Origin: Paenibacillus rhizovicinus
Lineage (GTDB): Bacteria; Bacillota; Bacilli; Paenibacillales; Paenibacillaceae
NCBI RefSeq assembly: GCF_010365285.1
Contig: NZ_CP048286.1
Location: 2,313,001 to 2,377,000 of the forward strand
Reading direction: 5' to 3'
Length of the DNA stretch: 64,000 nucleotides
Shown here: one piece after another, positions 7,914 through 16,440 of the stretch
How the letters are laid out: each line of letters starts with the position of its first letter
Position numbering within the stretch: the first letter of the stretch is position 1
The notes under the pieces: generated by a model
What the model was told of the DNA's origin: nothing
Seen by the model: only the letters and a program-made list of their open reading frames with translations
The model's database searches: none
Translations under genes and position numbers: made by a program

Positions 7914-8823
7914 CGCCTTCCACTAAACGTACAAAGTAATCTTCCAATGAGTCCTTCATCGCGACGAGGCTGCTGACCTCGATGCCTTCGCGGACGAGCA
8001 AACGGTTCATTTCGCCCGGCTGCCGTCCTTCGTCATAGATGCGGAGCCAGCCGTCATCTTCCATCCGGCAGTCCCGAATGCCGAGCTCGCCCTTCAGCAA
8101 CTGCTGCGATTTGGCGAAATCGTCGACCTGCAAGCCGATATACTGCCGGTTCTTGTCCTTCAGCGCGCTCATCGTGGACTCCTCCAGCATCACGCCGCGG
8201 TGAATGATGCCGACCTTCGTCGCCAGCTGCTCCACCTCGCTCAAAATATGGCTGGACACGAGTATCGTGATCTTCCGTTTCTGCGCCAGCTCCTGAATGA
8301 GCAAGCGGATTTCCTTGATGCCCATCGGGTCAAGACCGTTCGTCGGCTCATCGAGCATGAGCAGCTCAGGTCCGTGCAGAATGGCCCGCGCGATGCCGAG
8401 CCGCTGCTTCATGCCGAGCGAGAAGTTGGACGCCTTGCGGTTCCGCGCTTCCCACAGACCGGTCGTGTGCAACGCTTCCTCCATCGACTTCTTGTCCTTG
8501 ACGCCCATCATCCGGCGATGCAAATCCAAATTCTCGATCGCCGTCAAATTCGGATAAAAGCCGGGGTACTCGATGACCGAGCCGACTTTGCGCAGCACCG
8601 CATTGCTCCCTTTGCCGACTTCTTCGCCGAACAGCTTCACGGTGCCCGAGGACGGACGGATGAGTCCCATCATCATCCGAATCGTCGTCGTTTTGCCGGC
8701 GCCGTTCTGTCCCAGGAAGCCGTAAATATCGCCCTGGTTCAGCTGCATGTCGACGCCGTCGACCGCTTTCACGCCTTTATAATGTTTGCATAAGCCTTGA
8801 ACCTGCAGAATTGCCTGTCCCAT
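7897..8823 (-). CDS. ABC transporter ATP-binding protein (BcrA-like)
   Basis: 308 residues. Walker A GQNGAGKTT (38-46), signature FSLGMKQ (134-140), Walker B LLMLDEP (154-160) and the NGLDP D-loop are intact. About 90 residues follow the nucleotide-binding domain, ending in a DYFVRLV segment typical of BcrA/NatA exporters. The start follows GAAGGAGAG. It pairs with the permease at 7164-7913. It is separated from the upstream permease gene by 111 bp, the only gap in the six-gene run. Confidence 0.92.
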   Translation of the reverse strand: MGQAILQVQGLCKHYKGVKAVDGVDMQLNQGDIYGFLGQNGAGKTTTIRMMMGLIRPSSGTVKLFGEEVGKGSNAVLRKVGSVIEYPGFYPNLTAIENLDLHRRMMGVKDKKSMEEALHTTGLWEARNRKASNFSLGMKQRLGIARAILHGPELLMLDEPTNGLDPMGIKEIRLLIQELAQKRKITILVSSHILSEVEQLATKVGIIHRGVMLEESTMSALKDKNRQYIGLQVDDFAKSQQLLKGELGIRDCRMEDDGWLRIYDEGRQPGEMNRLLVREGIEVSSLVAMKDSLEDYFVRLVEGGGARG

Positions 8824-8934
8824 TATGATGTGTCTCTCCTTCTCCCATAGGTGTGCAATAATAGTCTCTATCTATGCTTCCGATTCGAACGCGGCCTCTG
8901 TCTGAAACAGCTTCACCGCTGCCGCTGCGCAAGG

Positions 8935-9780
8935 CTAGGCAATATCTTTGCGTTTGAGCGCGAAGCAGCCCAGCGCCAGCAGCGCGGCCCAATAGAACAC
9001 CGAGTATCCGATAAACGACGGACTCGGGATGTTGGACGGCGAGAACGGCCCCAATTGGCTCATGATGTCCGGCAGCAGCGGCAGATCAAGACCGTTGATA
9101 ATTTCGTACGTCACCCGCGAGAACAGCGAGTTCGACGGCATCAACATCGAGATGGCCAGCAGCATGCCGCTAAACGTGTTGCCGCCGCGCGCGCTGATGA
9201 GCGTTTCCGCAAAACCGCTGAACAAGCTGAGTCCGTACAGAATCGCGCAGGCAACGCCGTTGCCGAGCATCGGGAAGAAAACCGAGCCGAGCATCGACAC
9301 CGCAAGCAGCAGCATCGGCCCCCAGACAAAAAGCAGCCATGCCCGCAGTATGCTTCCAAACGCCAGCGGGACATCCGCCATTTGCTGCACGGGGAGCAGC
9401 AGCGCCATAAACAGGACAGTGCAGTAGATGGCGATCCAGAACGCCGTGCCGAAATATTTGCCGAGGTAAACTTTCCACCGCGGAATCGGCCGCGCCAAGA
9501 CGGCCAGCATCAGCCCGTTCTCCACCTCGCCCGAGATCGCCCCCATCGTCGCGAAGAAGACGAGAAACGCCACGATCATGCCGGCGAACAGCAATCCGAG
9601 CGAGAGCAGCGTCACGCCTTCCATAATGCCCTCGAAGGGCAGCTTGATCAGCCTTGACTGGTGCATCAGTTTGTACAGCCCGAAGTTGAATAACCCGATA
9701 AACAGCAGCGTCAGCACGGAGGTGACGAGCACGATCTTCTTGCGAAACAGCTCTTTCCCCGCAAAAACGATCCAAAGCAT
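8935..9780 (-). CDS. ABC-2 type transporter permease
   Basis: 281 residues with six hydrophobic segments and the cytoplasmic motif GAISGEVENGLMLAVLARP after the second helix, typical of ABC-2/NosY permeases. The start ATG overlaps the stop of the ATPase gene by one base (position 9780), so translation is coupled. It should form one exporter with the ATPase at 9780-10766. Confidence 0.88.
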   Translation of the reverse strand: MLWIVFAGKELFRKKIVLVTSVLTLLFIGLFNFGLYKLMHQSRLIKLPFEGIMEGVTLLSLGLLFAGMIVAFLVFFATMGAISGEVENGLMLAVLARPIPRWKVYLGKYFGTAFWIAIYCTVLFMALLLPVQQMADVPLAFGSILRAWLLFVWGPMLLLAVSMLGSVFFPMLGNGVACAILYGLSLFSGFAETLISARGGNTFSGMLLAISMLMPSNSLFSRVTYEIINGLDLPLLPDIMSQLGPFSPSNIPSPSFIGYSVFYWAALLALGCFALKRKDIA

Positions 9781-10766
9781 CAGCGTTTCCCTCCTTTGCC
9801 GTCCGCGCGGGAGGCATCAGCCGAATCAGACTGGCCGGACATGGACAGAAACCATTCTTCCAGCCGTTCCTGAACGGGCTTCACTTCATACAAGGTGGCG
9901 CCTTGCTCCATGAGCAGCCGGTTCAAGTAGCCGATCTGCTCCCGGTTATGCGCCACGACGCGAAGCACCGCGCTGCCGTCCGCCGCATGCCGGATGACCG
10001 CCACCGACATGCCCGGCAGCAGATCCGCAGTCAAGTCCGCTTCAAGCTCCGGCTCCCAGCCTCCGACCGCAATCTCCCAGCTCGTGCCGGCATGCAGCAG
10101 CTCGCTCATCGTGCCGACGGCGCGAAGCTGACCCAGATGGAGAAACGCGACCTCGTCGCATACCGCCTCGACGTCTTCCAGCAAATGCGTATTCAGAAAC
10201 ACGGTCTTGCCTTCCGATCGCAGCCGTTCCAGCAGCTGCCTCACTTCGTAACGTCCGATCGGATCGAGTGCCGACGACGGTTCATCCAGTATAATGAACG
10301 TCGGGTCCAGCAGCAGGGCGCAAGCTAGGCCGAGCCGCTGCTGCATGCCTTTGGAATAATGACGCACGCGGTCGGAGCCTCGGCTGTTCAACCCCGTCAT
10401 GCGCAGCACTTCTTTGATCCGCGACGCCATGCCGGAAGAGCGCGTCTGCGAATACGGCATGCCGCTTAGCCCCGCGTGGTAACGAAGCACTTCTTCGCCG
10501 GTCAGCCATTCCTGAAAGCGGAAGAGCTCGGGCAAATACCCGAGTTCCCTTCGCGATTCCGGATGGCCGATCGGTTTGCCGAGCAGCATGCCGCTGCCGG
10601 CGTCCGGACTCAGCAGGCCGACGACCATTTTGACGAAGGTGCTCTTGCCCGCCCCGTTCGGACCGAGCAGCCCGAAGATTTGGCCCTGTTTTATTTCCAA
10701 GGAAATATTCTGGCATCCGGTGCCGCTCGAATACGTCTTCGATAAACCGTCCGTCTTTAAAATCAT
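9780..10766 (-). CDS. ABC transporter ATP-binding protein
   Basis: 328 residues. Walker A GPNGAGKS (35-42), signature YSKGMQQ (137-143), Walker B FIILDEP (157-163) and SSALDP are intact. A C-terminal extension of about 110 residues follows, as in drug or peptide exporters. It overlaps the anti-sigma-like gene by 4 bp (ATGA) and the permease by 1 bp. Confidence 0.92.
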   Translation of the reverse strand: MILKTDGLSKTYSSGTGCQNISLEIKQGQIFGLLGPNGAGKSTFVKMVVGLLSPDAGSGMLLGKPIGHPESRRELGYLPELFRFQEWLTGEEVLRYHAGLSGMPYSQTRSSGMASRIKEVLRMTGLNSRGSDRVRHYSKGMQQRLGLACALLLDPTFIILDEPSSALDPIGRYEVRQLLERLRSEGKTVFLNTHLLEDVEAVCDEVAFLHLGQLRAVGTMSELLHAGTSWEIAVGGWEPELEADLTADLLPGMSVAVIRHAADGSAVLRVVAHNREQIGYLNRLLMEQGATLYEVKPVQERLEEWFLSMSGQSDSADASRADGKGGKR

Positions 10767-12004
10767 GCTTTCATCAATCCTTCAGCTTCCTTAATAATGT
10801 CGTTCTCGGCCGGGTAATCCGATAGCGATCCGTTCAGCGTATACAACCATCCGTCCTGCAGCCAAACGATCGCGCGATTGTTATTGCTTGTGCTCACGAT
10901 CGCATCGTTGCCGCCGATCTTCATCGTCTTCGCGCTTTCGCCTGCCATCGAAGGTACCGGCAGCGTATGGCGCCAGTCGCCGATTGCGGCTAGTTTCGTA
11001 CGCAGCTCGTCGGGAAGAACCGGCAAATCGAGCACGGCCTGGCGCACCTGTTCCACGTCGACTTCGTCCGGCACGTCCAGCGTCGGCGCCTGCAGCTGCA
11101 CGAACTGTTTGGAGGATCTCGAACCGTCTTGATTCGTCCGGATATCCATCGTGAAGCTATCCGGCACCGTGATCCGAATCGGCGCGTTATCGATCTCGTC
11201 CGGGAACGCCGTCTTGCCGCCGAGCAGCTTAAGCAGCTTGTTGATTTCCTTCGGATGCAGCTTGAAGGTAATCTCCTGCTTCGGCATATAGGCGATCGCG
11301 TTGGCGTCCGCGCCCGGCAGCAGCTTGAGCGGCCGTCCCGCCAGCTTCCCGGCTTCCTCGGCTCCGACGGCGCGCTCCGTGCCGCCGCCGCTCTGCTCGA
11401 TTTCGCCATAGAGCCTTAAGTCCAGCTGACGCGTTCCGACCGTGCCGTCCTGCAGCGCTTCACGGAAACCGTTCAAATCCGATTCGGTAATCGACACCGA
11501 CTCGAAATGCTGCACCCGGAACGTATTGATCATGCTCGCCATGACGTCCTGCCCCCAAGACGAGAACAGCATGACGCCCGCGACGACTGCCGCGACGGCG
11601 CCCGTCATCCATCTGCGTTTCAGATGTCGCTTCCGCTTGATGGCCGGCGCAGCGGAATCCGGCATGGCATCAATACGATTAGTCAGCTGCCCGGCAGCGA
11701 TTGGTTCAGCAAGCCGTGCGTCCTTCATTGCATGGCCTATTTCAATTGATGGCTCTGCGATAGAAACGATCCGCAAAGCCGGCGCAGCGTGAACGCCGTT
11801 TGCATGCGGGTTTGTATTCTCATCCGCTCCAATCGACGCCGTGTTCGCCTGTTCCGCTTGATCCTGCTCTGCTTTCATCCAAGCCGCCGGAACCTTCTCG
11901 CCCTTCACCGTTTGGAACAGCCGTTCCAGTGCATCATCCACCTGCTCATCCGTAATATCCCATTCGGGCTCGCGATTATGCGAATGTCTCGGATCTTTGC
12001 TCAT
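10763..12004 (-). CDS. Putative anti-sigma factor, single-pass membrane protein
   Basis: 413 residues. A charged N-terminal cytoplasmic part of about 130 residues (EPEWDITDEQVDDALERLF near the start) is followed by one membrane helix (132-150, after RHLKRRW) and an extracytoplasmic domain of about 260 residues, which fits a regulator that senses an envelope signal. It overlaps the ECF sigma gene by 4 bp; this genetic linkage is the main argument for an anti-sigma role. No zinc-binding anti-sigma HxxxCxxC motif is visible. The outer domain was not assigned to a family. Confidence 0.7.
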   Translation of the reverse strand: MSKDPRHSHNREPEWDITDEQVDDALERLFQTVKGEKVPAAWMKAEQDQAEQANTASIGADENTNPHANGVHAAPALRIVSIAEPSIEIGHAMKDARLAEPIAAGQLTNRIDAMPDSAAPAIKRKRHLKRRWMTGAVAAVVAGVMLFSSWGQDVMASMINTFRVQHFESVSITESDLNGFREALQDGTVGTRQLDLRLYGEIEQSGGGTERAVGAEEAGKLAGRPLKLLPGADANAIAYMPKQEITFKLHPKEINKLLKLLGGKTAFPDEIDNAPIRITVPDSFTMDIRTNQDGSRSSKQFVQLQAPTLDVPDEVDVEQVRQAVLDLPVLPDELRTKLAAIGDWRHTLPVPSMAGESAKTMKIGGNDAIVSTSNNNRAIVWLQDGWLYTLNGSLSDYPAENDIIKEAEGLMKA

Positions 12005-12525
12005 GACTCCATAACCTCCTCGGACAGCAAATTTTTCTTCAGCCGGTTCGAAGCCCGCATCAGCAAGGTGCCCACGATCTTCGGGTTCACCTGCAGCGCT
12101 TCGGCGATTTCGGCATGGCTGTAACCCTTTTCCTTCATTAATAGTGCGCTTCGGTCGCGCTCGGACAGCTTGTTCAGCACGTTGCGCACGACCTCCCGCT
12201 CCCAGTTCTGAATGACCGCCGTCTCGTTGGACGGATGCGCCTGCTCCTCGGACATCGCCTGCAGAAGCTGCTTCTCCGCCAAATTCGATTGGCGGCCCGT
12301 CTTGCGGTAATGATCATATACGATGCGGGTCAATACGCGATGCAGCCAGGGCCCGACACGATCCAGGTCCTCCGGCGGATTGCGATACAGCCGCAGAAAC
12401 ACGTCCTGCGTCAAATCCTCGGCCGCGGCGCGATCCCCGATGAGCTGGGCGATTTTGCGAAGCACGACCGGGTAATGCTCCCGGAACAGTGCCTGAAACT
12501 TGGCCGGCCTAATCTCTTGTTCCAT
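12001..12525 (-). CDS. ECF-type RNA polymerase sigma factor
   Basis: 174 residues. Region 2 spans FREHYPVVLRKIAQLIGD, AEDLTQDVFLRLYR and WLHRVLTRIVYDHYRK; region 4 includes LSERDRSALLMKEKGYSHAEIAEALQ. GAGGAGGTGA precedes ATG 12525. It heads a six-gene operon with an anti-sigma-like gene and two exporters, so a signal relieved by the exporters (for example an envelope-active peptide) is a reasonable guess. CGTCTTA about 30 bp upstream of the ribosome binding site resembles an ECF -10 box, but a matching -35 was not convincing. Confidence 0.9.
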   Translation of the reverse strand: MEQEIRPAKFQALFREHYPVVLRKIAQLIGDRAAAEDLTQDVFLRLYRNPPEDLDRVGPWLHRVLTRIVYDHYRKTGRQSNLAEKQLLQAMSEEQAHPSNETAVIQNWEREVVRNVLNKLSERDRSALLMKEKGYSHAEIAEALQVNPKIVGTLLMRASNRLKKNLLSEEVMES

Positions 12526-12651
12526 ACGACTATCACCTCCTCAGCCTTCATGTAGTAAGACGACGCCTGTATCTGAAATATAGCATACCTCATCCGCCAA
12601 TTTCTGGGCGGGTGCCGTCATGCGTTCCGCCTCGCGTGTTGCAGAGAACGC

Positions 12652-12681
12652 GAAAAAGACCCGGCAGGTTTCCCTGCCGGG
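12652..12681 (-). terminator. Terminator of the GH35/sugar importer operon
   Basis: CCCGGCAGG (12660-12668) and CCTGCCGGG (12673-12681) form a perfect 9-bp stem with a 4-base loop. On the minus strand it is followed by TCTTTTT. Between it and the lipoprotein gene a short duplication (CAGCTTTAATTCG/CAGCTTTGATTCG) is visible. Confidence 0.85.
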
Positions 12682-12764
12682 CCTTCGGGGCGTTGCTTTT
12701 GAAAATCGCCGAGCTTCGATCAGCTTTAATTCGTTCCGCTTTGCTTTAATCAGCTTTGATTCGT

Positions 12765-14408
12765 TTAGCCTTGATCCGTTGCCTTGAACGCATCCAGTTG
12801 TTTCTGGATTTCGGCTTTCACTTTCTCGTAGCCTGCCGCATTCAATTTATCGCGCAGCGCTTTGACTGCTTTCTCCGGATCGCCCGCTTTACCGAACAGG
12901 ATCGCTGGCAGTTGTTCGCCGACGACTTGCGAGAGGGCCGTCATTTCAGGATCGACGCTCGATTTGTCGAAGACGAATTTGCCGTAAGGGAAAGGCTTCT
13001 TGATTTTATCGTATTTCGCGTAAATGTCGCCGATGCCGCTCCAATCCGTATCTGCCGGGATTTCGTTTTTGTCGATACGACCGCCCCAGAAGTCGGTGTA
13101 GAAGCCGTCTTTCGCATCGTCATAGGCTGCAGGACGCGTACGAACGCCGTCTTTGATCTCGTATTGAACGCCTTCGACGCCATAGTTGATGAGGTGGTAC
13201 AGCTCAGGGTCTTGGCGGATCAGGTCATAGACCATCAGCGCGCGTCCTGGGTCTTTGCTGTGCGCGCCGACCGACGTGCCGCCGTGCGTAATCGGCATCG
13301 AGACCAGGTTGCCGAGCGTGTCGGAGTACGAGAACATTTGCAGCTCGGAGCCCGGCTGCGCTTTGTCCATATCGACGCGGAGGCCTTTGAACGTTTGCGT
13401 ATGGTGAGCGTCCGCTCCGGTTTGGCCGGCTTTCAGCTCTGTGCGCGTGTCGCCTTTGTAGTTCAGTACATCTTCGCGCCAGTAGCCTTTGTCCGCCCAT
13501 TCCTTCATCAGCTTAGCGAAGTCGATGAACTTGTCGTTGAAGATCGGGCTGTCTACCGTGTAGCGCTCTTCGTAAGACTTCGCCGTGAAGACGTTCGCGA
13601 AACCGGTTGCGATCGGAAGATCGATATTATTCGTATACGCCGTCTCGAAGCCCGTGTAGAGCGTGCCGTTCGTGCCGTTTACATCCCAAGGCACGACATC
13701 TTTCATGTTGTCCTTGATGCCTTGGAAATACTTGCCGAGCGTTTCGAAATCCGTGATCGGCTGCGTGATGCCGAATTGTTTCGCCCAGTCGCCGCGGTAG
13801 TAGATACCATGGTTAACCCATTGCGTGTAGTGATCTTCCGGGATCATCATGATATCGTCTTTCAATTTGCTTTGATCCCAATCCTCTTGCGGAATCTCGG
13901 TGAACGTCTGCGGCGCGTATTTCTCCAGCAGATCGTTGAGCGGCAGGAAGGCACCGCGCTGCGCATTGCCCCACGTATCCAGCCAGTCGGTACCGATCGT
14001 GATCAAATCAAGCGGTTCGCCGGAAGCGAGCAGCAAGTTGTATTTGGTCTGCCAGTCTGCCCATTCCACCCATTTGAACTGCAGCTCCGCATTGACCTTC
14101 TGTTTCAAAATCGCATTAACCTTCTCCATGACCTTCTCGAGCTGGCCGTTCTTCGGCTTGTCGCCGAGCACGACGTAATTAATGGTCTCGAACTTGCTCG
14201 TGTCGATGCCCGTATCGGCGCTGTTGTCCGCTTTGGCATTATTGCCCGTTGCTTTCGTATCGGTGCCGCTGTTGTTGCTCGCCGCTTTCCCGTCGTTGTC
14301 CTTCGTGCTTGCGGAATCTCCGTTGTTGTTGTTCGATCCGCATGCTGCCAAACTGCCGGCAAGAGCGACCGTAAGCGCCAGTCCTGTAAGCCTCTTCGCA
14401 TGTCCCAT
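12765..14408 (-). CDS. Extracellular solute-binding lipoprotein (LplA-type sugar importer)
   Basis: 547 residues from ATG 14408, which lies 9 bases after GGGGAGG; an in-frame ATG at 14459 lacks a site. The signal peptide ends in a lipobox (SLAAC, Cys23), followed by a Ser/Asn/Asp-rich linker. The mature part starts with NYVVLGDKPKNGQLEKV and has a DLITIGTDWLDTWG block, as in the LplA family with a DUF3502-like C-terminus. It should bind an oligosaccharide outside the membrane and deliver it to the permeases encoded just upstream. Gap to the permease gene is 130 bp. Confidence 0.92.
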   Translation of the reverse strand: MGHAKRLTGLALTVALAGSLAACGSNNNNGDSASTKDNDGKAASNNSGTDTKATGNNAKADNSADTGIDTSKFETINYVVLGDKPKNGQLEKVMEKVNAILKQKVNAELQFKWVEWADWQTKYNLLLASGEPLDLITIGTDWLDTWGNAQRGAFLPLNDLLEKYAPQTFTEIPQEDWDQSKLKDDIMMIPEDHYTQWVNHGIYYRGDWAKQFGITQPITDFETLGKYFQGIKDNMKDVVPWDVNGTNGTLYTGFETAYTNNIDLPIATGFANVFTAKSYEERYTVDSPIFNDKFIDFAKLMKEWADKGYWREDVLNYKGDTRTELKAGQTGADAHHTQTFKGLRVDMDKAQPGSELQMFSYSDTLGNLVSMPITHGGTSVGAHSKDPGRALMVYDLIRQDPELYHLINYGVEGVQYEIKDGVRTRPAAYDDAKDGFYTDFWGGRIDKNEIPADTDWSGIGDIYAKYDKIKKPFPYGKFVFDKSSVDPEMTALSQVVGEQLPAILFGKAGDPEKAVKALRDKLNAAGYEKVKAEIQKQLDAFKATDQG

Positions 14409-14538
14409 TCTTTTTAGCCTCCCCAATGATTGGAATATCGCTTGTACTGCGCCGTACATGAACGACTGTCATCCCTGCGCGGCTATGGTTCAGGATTTGC
14501 GCGCTGCGCTCTCCTGCGGCCAATCTTCGATCGAATCC

Positions 14539-15459
14539 TTACCCTTTGACGGCGCCTACCGTAATCCCCTGGATAAAATACCGCTGGATAAACGGATAGA
14601 ACAGGATCACCGGTCCGGTCGCTACGACGGCGGTCGCCATTTTCATGGATTCCAGCGGGACGTCGCGAAGCGGAACATTGGAGGAAGCGGAGGAATTCTT
14701 GATGAAATCCGCGCTTGTGACGACGCCATATAGAAAGAGCTGCAGCGGACGGTATTTCATATCCGCGGACAGGAACAGCATCGCGTTATACCATTCGTTC
14801 CAATAACCAAGCGCGATGAACAGGCCGATCGTGGCCAGCGCGGGTGCCGCCATCGGAAGAATGAGCCGGGTGAAAATCGTGAAGTCGCCGGCGCCGTCGA
14901 TCTTGGCCGACTCCGTGATCGCATGCGGAATCGACTTGGTGAAGCTCTTCATCATAATAATGAGGAACGGGCTCATCAGGCCCGGAAGCAGCACGGCCAA
15001 GTAATTGTCGCCTAGGCCCAGATACTGCTTCACGAGCAGATAGAACGGGACCAAGCCGCCGGAAAACAGCGTCGTGAAATAGATGAAGAAGGAAATCTTG
15101 TTGCGCTGCTCGAAGTCCGGCCGCTGCAGGGCATAGCCCGTCATTGCTACCAAGAATAGACCTACGAGCGTGCCGACGACGGTTATCCCGATCGTGACGA
15201 CATAAGAGCCGATGATCAGATTCGGATTCTCGAATACGATCTTGTAGGCGAATGTCGAGAAAATTCTCGGCCAGAGGTTGAAGCCGTGCTTCACGATTTC
15301 GCTTTCCTTCGTAAAGGACGTCCCGAGCACGAGCAGGAACGGAATAAGGCAGCCGAGCGAGAACAGACCGATGAAAGCGTAACCAAAACCTCTGACGAAT
15401 AGCGATGTTCCATCGCTTCGGATGCTTTTACGAACAACTTCACCTTGCATGGGGTTCAC
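14539..15459 (-). CDS. ytcP: Carbohydrate ABC transporter permease (YtcP/MalG type)
   Basis: 306 residues with six membrane segments. The cytoplasmic EAA loop reads ESAKIDGAGDFTIFTRLILPMAAPALATI (key residues E, A, G, P), and the C-terminus ends in GITVGAVKG, as in YtcP/MalG proteins. It begins 6 bp after the LplB-like gene and should form a heterodimer with it. The symbol follows the Bacillus paralogue family, not proven orthology. Confidence 0.92.
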   Translation of the reverse strand: MNPMQGEVVRKSIRSDGTSLFVRGFGYAFIGLFSLGCLIPFLLVLGTSFTKESEIVKHGFNLWPRIFSTFAYKIVFENPNLIIGSYVVTIGITVVGTLVGLFLVAMTGYALQRPDFEQRNKISFFIYFTTLFSGGLVPFYLLVKQYLGLGDNYLAVLLPGLMSPFLIIMMKSFTKSIPHAITESAKIDGAGDFTIFTRLILPMAAPALATIGLFIALGYWNEWYNAMLFLSADMKYRPLQLFLYGVVTSADFIKNSSASSNVPLRDVPLESMKMATAVVATGPVILFYPFIQRYFIQGITVGAVKG

Positions 15460-15465
15460 TCCCTC

Positions 15466-16437
15466 TTAGAACAATGAGTTATCCGGCGACGCCTTCTTCA
15501 CCAGCCAGTTGGCCGTAATGACGACGATAAAGCCGAATACGGATTGGTACAGACTGACGGCGCTGCCCATGGAAAAGTTAAAATTGTTAAACATCGAGCG
15601 GAAAACGTAGGTTTCAATAATATCCGTCGTCGGGTACAGCACCGTATTGTTCGCTCCGACAAGGTTATAGATGAGGCCGAAATTACCGCGAAGCACGCCG
15701 CCGAGCGAGAAGAGCAGCAGGATGATGAAGGTCGGCTTCAGCCAAGGCAGCACGATATAGCGGATACGCTGCAGCGCATTGGCCCCGTCGATCTCGGATG
15801 CTTCGACGACTTCGGAATCGAGCCCCATGATGGCGGCGAAATAGACGATGGAGCCGTAACCGGTGGTTTGCCACAGGTAGGTGATGACGATGATGAAAGG
15901 CCAGACATGCGGATTCGAGTACGTTTTGACCGGATCGGCTCCGAGCGATTTCAGAATGCCGTTCAGCAGGCCGTAGTCATAGCTGAGGATGTTGTAGGCG
16001 ATTAGGCCGACGATGACGATCGAGATGAAGAAGGGCAGGAACATAATCGTCTGAGAAACCTTCTTGAACCACTTCTTGCGCAGCTCGTTCAATAGAATGG
16101 CCACGAAAATCTGCAAACAGTTGCCGAGGAGAATGAACGCTAGATTGTACGAAATCGTATTGAAGGTCAGCCGCCACAGATCCCCCGTCATGACGAGGAA
16201 TCGGAAGTTGTCCCAGCCGACGAACGCGCTCTTGAATATTCCGTCCGTATAGTTGTATTTAACGAAGGCCAAGTACAAACCCGGCATCGGCAGATAAGCG
16301 AACACCGCGAAGAATAATATCGCAGGCACGCACATCATGATCAGCGTCCGATTATTCCAAAATCGCTTCCAGCCGACGCTCGCAGATCGTGTACGGGTTT
16401 TCGCGGCCGCCGCCTTCGGCTGTGTTATCGTTTCCAT
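15466..16437 (-). CDS. lplB: Carbohydrate ABC transporter permease (LplB type)
   Basis: 323 residues. The sequence has a basic N-terminus, six membrane segments (first: TLIMMCVPAILFFAVFAYLPM) and the EAA motif EASEIDGANALQRIRYIVLPWL. PDNSLF at the C-terminus is a frequent ending of LplB-type permeases. It starts 3 bp after the GH35 gene stop. No ATPase is encoded in the operon, so a shared MsmX-type ATPase elsewhere is expected. Confidence 0.92.
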   Translation of the reverse strand: METITQPKAAAAKTRTRSASVGWKRFWNNRTLIMMCVPAILFFAVFAYLPMPGLYLAFVKYNYTDGIFKSAFVGWDNFRFLVMTGDLWRLTFNTISYNLAFILLGNCLQIFVAILLNELRKKWFKKVSQTIMFLPFFISIVIVGLIAYNILSYDYGLLNGILKSLGADPVKTYSNPHVWPFIIVITYLWQTTGYGSIVYFAAIMGLDSEVVEASEIDGANALQRIRYIVLPWLKPTFIILLLFSLGGVLRGNFGLIYNLVGANNTVLYPTTDIIETYVFRSMFNNFNFSMGSAVSLYQSVFGFIVVITANWLVKKASPDNSLF

Positions 16438-16440
16438 CTC

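Noticed and set aside
12756-14417. 553-codon plus-strand frame opposite the binding lipoprotein gene
   Set aside because: High-GC antisense frame; Arg/Val/Phe-rich with no family match, while the minus strand has a lipobox and family blocks.
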